Made by a program: the position numbers and the translations under genes
Assembly (NCBI RefSeq): GCF_016615955.1
Contig: NZ_CP067113.1
Coordinates: 2,666,001-2,730,000, forward strand
Source: Luteimonas sp. MC1750
GTDB lineage: Bacteria > Pseudomonadota > Gammaproteobacteria > Xanthomonadales > Xanthomonadaceae
DNA length: 64,000 nucleotides
Reading direction: 5' to 3'
The notes under the pieces: model-generated
The model's database searches: none
The model's input: only the letters and a program-made list of their open reading frames with translations
What the model was told of the DNA's origin: nothing
Shown here: one piece after another, positions 63,685 through 64,000 of the stretch
Position numbering within the stretch: the stretch's first letter is position 1
Layout of the letters: every line of letters starts with the position of its first letter

Positions 63685-64000
63685 CGCGACAGCCAGGTCT
63701 CGGACAGGCGCCCGGCGTCACCCTCGAGCCAGAGACGCAGCTCCACCGCCGCGGCGTCGCCCGGCAGCAGTTCCAGCCCCACGCGCCAGCCGCCGGTGGC
63801 GGGGTTGCGGTAGGCGGTGGCATTGCGGAGCTCGCCCGCGTTCGCCGATGCCTGCACGCGCACCGCGCCATCGCCCTGCGGCAGCCGGTCGCCGACGAAG
63901 TCGACCAGGTACTGCCGCCCCGGCGCGCCATCGAGCGTTCCGCTGCGCGTCGCGACCACGCGCGCGAGACCCGGCATCCACGCCTGTCCGTCCGACCAGT
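63672..64000 (-). CDS. opgG: C-terminal end of periplasmic glucan biosynthesis protein OpgG (partial)
   Basis: The last ~109 codons are present; the gene continues beyond the window. The sequence ([38 protein letters not shown]... [27 protein letters not shown]) is the immunoglobulin-like C-terminal domain of OpgG/MdoG, which acts with OpgH in glucan export or branching. The opgG-opgH order and overlap are the conserved arrangement. Confidence 0.9.
   Translation of the reverse strand, partial: WSDGQAWMPGLARVVATRSGTLDGAPGRQYLVDFVGDRLPQGDGAVRVQASANAGELRNATAYRNPATGGWRVGLELLPGDAAAVELRLWLEGDAGRLSETWLSRWTP

Overview
The window is high-GC, tightly packed gammaproteobacterial chromosome. Gene content and order point to the Xanthomonadaceae/Lysobacteraceae, probably near Luteimonas or Lysobacter. 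The main clues are lptM-dapF-DUF484-xerC-hslV-hslU, mreBCD-mrdA-rodA-mltB-rlpA-dacA-ybeD-lipB-lipA, an AlgZ/AlgR-like pair beside hemC, opgG-opgH, and short REP-like palindromes. I see no rRNA, tRNA, CRISPR array, prophage or insertion sequence. It reads as core chromosome with a few unusual local details, not as a genomic island.

Layout. At 0-5.2 kb on the plus strand: the end of a Do-like protease, a YqjD/YqjE-like membrane trio, an AI-2E family permease, a HAD hydrolase and an M17 aminopeptidase. At 5.2-10.7 kb on the minus strand: an ABC-2 exporter, an exported amidohydrolase with a CIA30-like C-terminal domain, and a DesK/DesR-type two-component system, probably one transcription unit. 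At 10.8-11.3 kb: a decayed FtsX-type permease fragment. At 11.4-16.0 kb on the plus strand: a MacA/MacB-type export system with two separate permeases. At 16.1-20.5 kb on the minus strand: two EamA transporters and the Prc protease.

At 20.7-33.4 kb, minus strand except for one inserted CsgG-like gene: lipoate synthesis (lipA, lipB, ybeD) followed by the elongasome and cell-wall block (dacA, rlpA, mltB, rodA, mrdA, mreD, mreC, mreB). In that block mreC to rodA, and mltB with rlpA, overlap by 1-4 bases. At 33.7-40.3 kb: a PfkB kinase, two unknown exported proteins, an M1 peptidase lipoprotein, ubiE and a cytidine-deaminase-fold enzyme. At 40.3-47.4 kb on the minus strand: hslUV, an exported amidohydrolase, xerC, DUF484, dapF and an LptM-like lipoprotein with a striking Asp-rich tail. 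At 47.4-51.8 kb: two exported S9 peptidases in tandem. At 52-58.2 kb: a lipocalin, a WYL regulator, an FAD oxidoreductase, an SLC13 permease and a DUF481-like outer-membrane protein. At 58.3-64 kb on the minus strand: hemC, the AlgR/AlgZ-like pair, an esterase, and opgH with the end of opgG.

The most distinctive signals are non-coding. REP-like palindromes sit at gene ends and supply the stop codons of three genes. A second repeat family forms a perfect 34-bp inverted repeat between lipB and lipA, encodes the LipB C-terminus and forms the lipA leader. Five genes carry a -10 hexamer exactly 6-7 bases before the ATG, which suggests leaderless mRNAs. A sigma-32-like promoter lies in front of hslVU.
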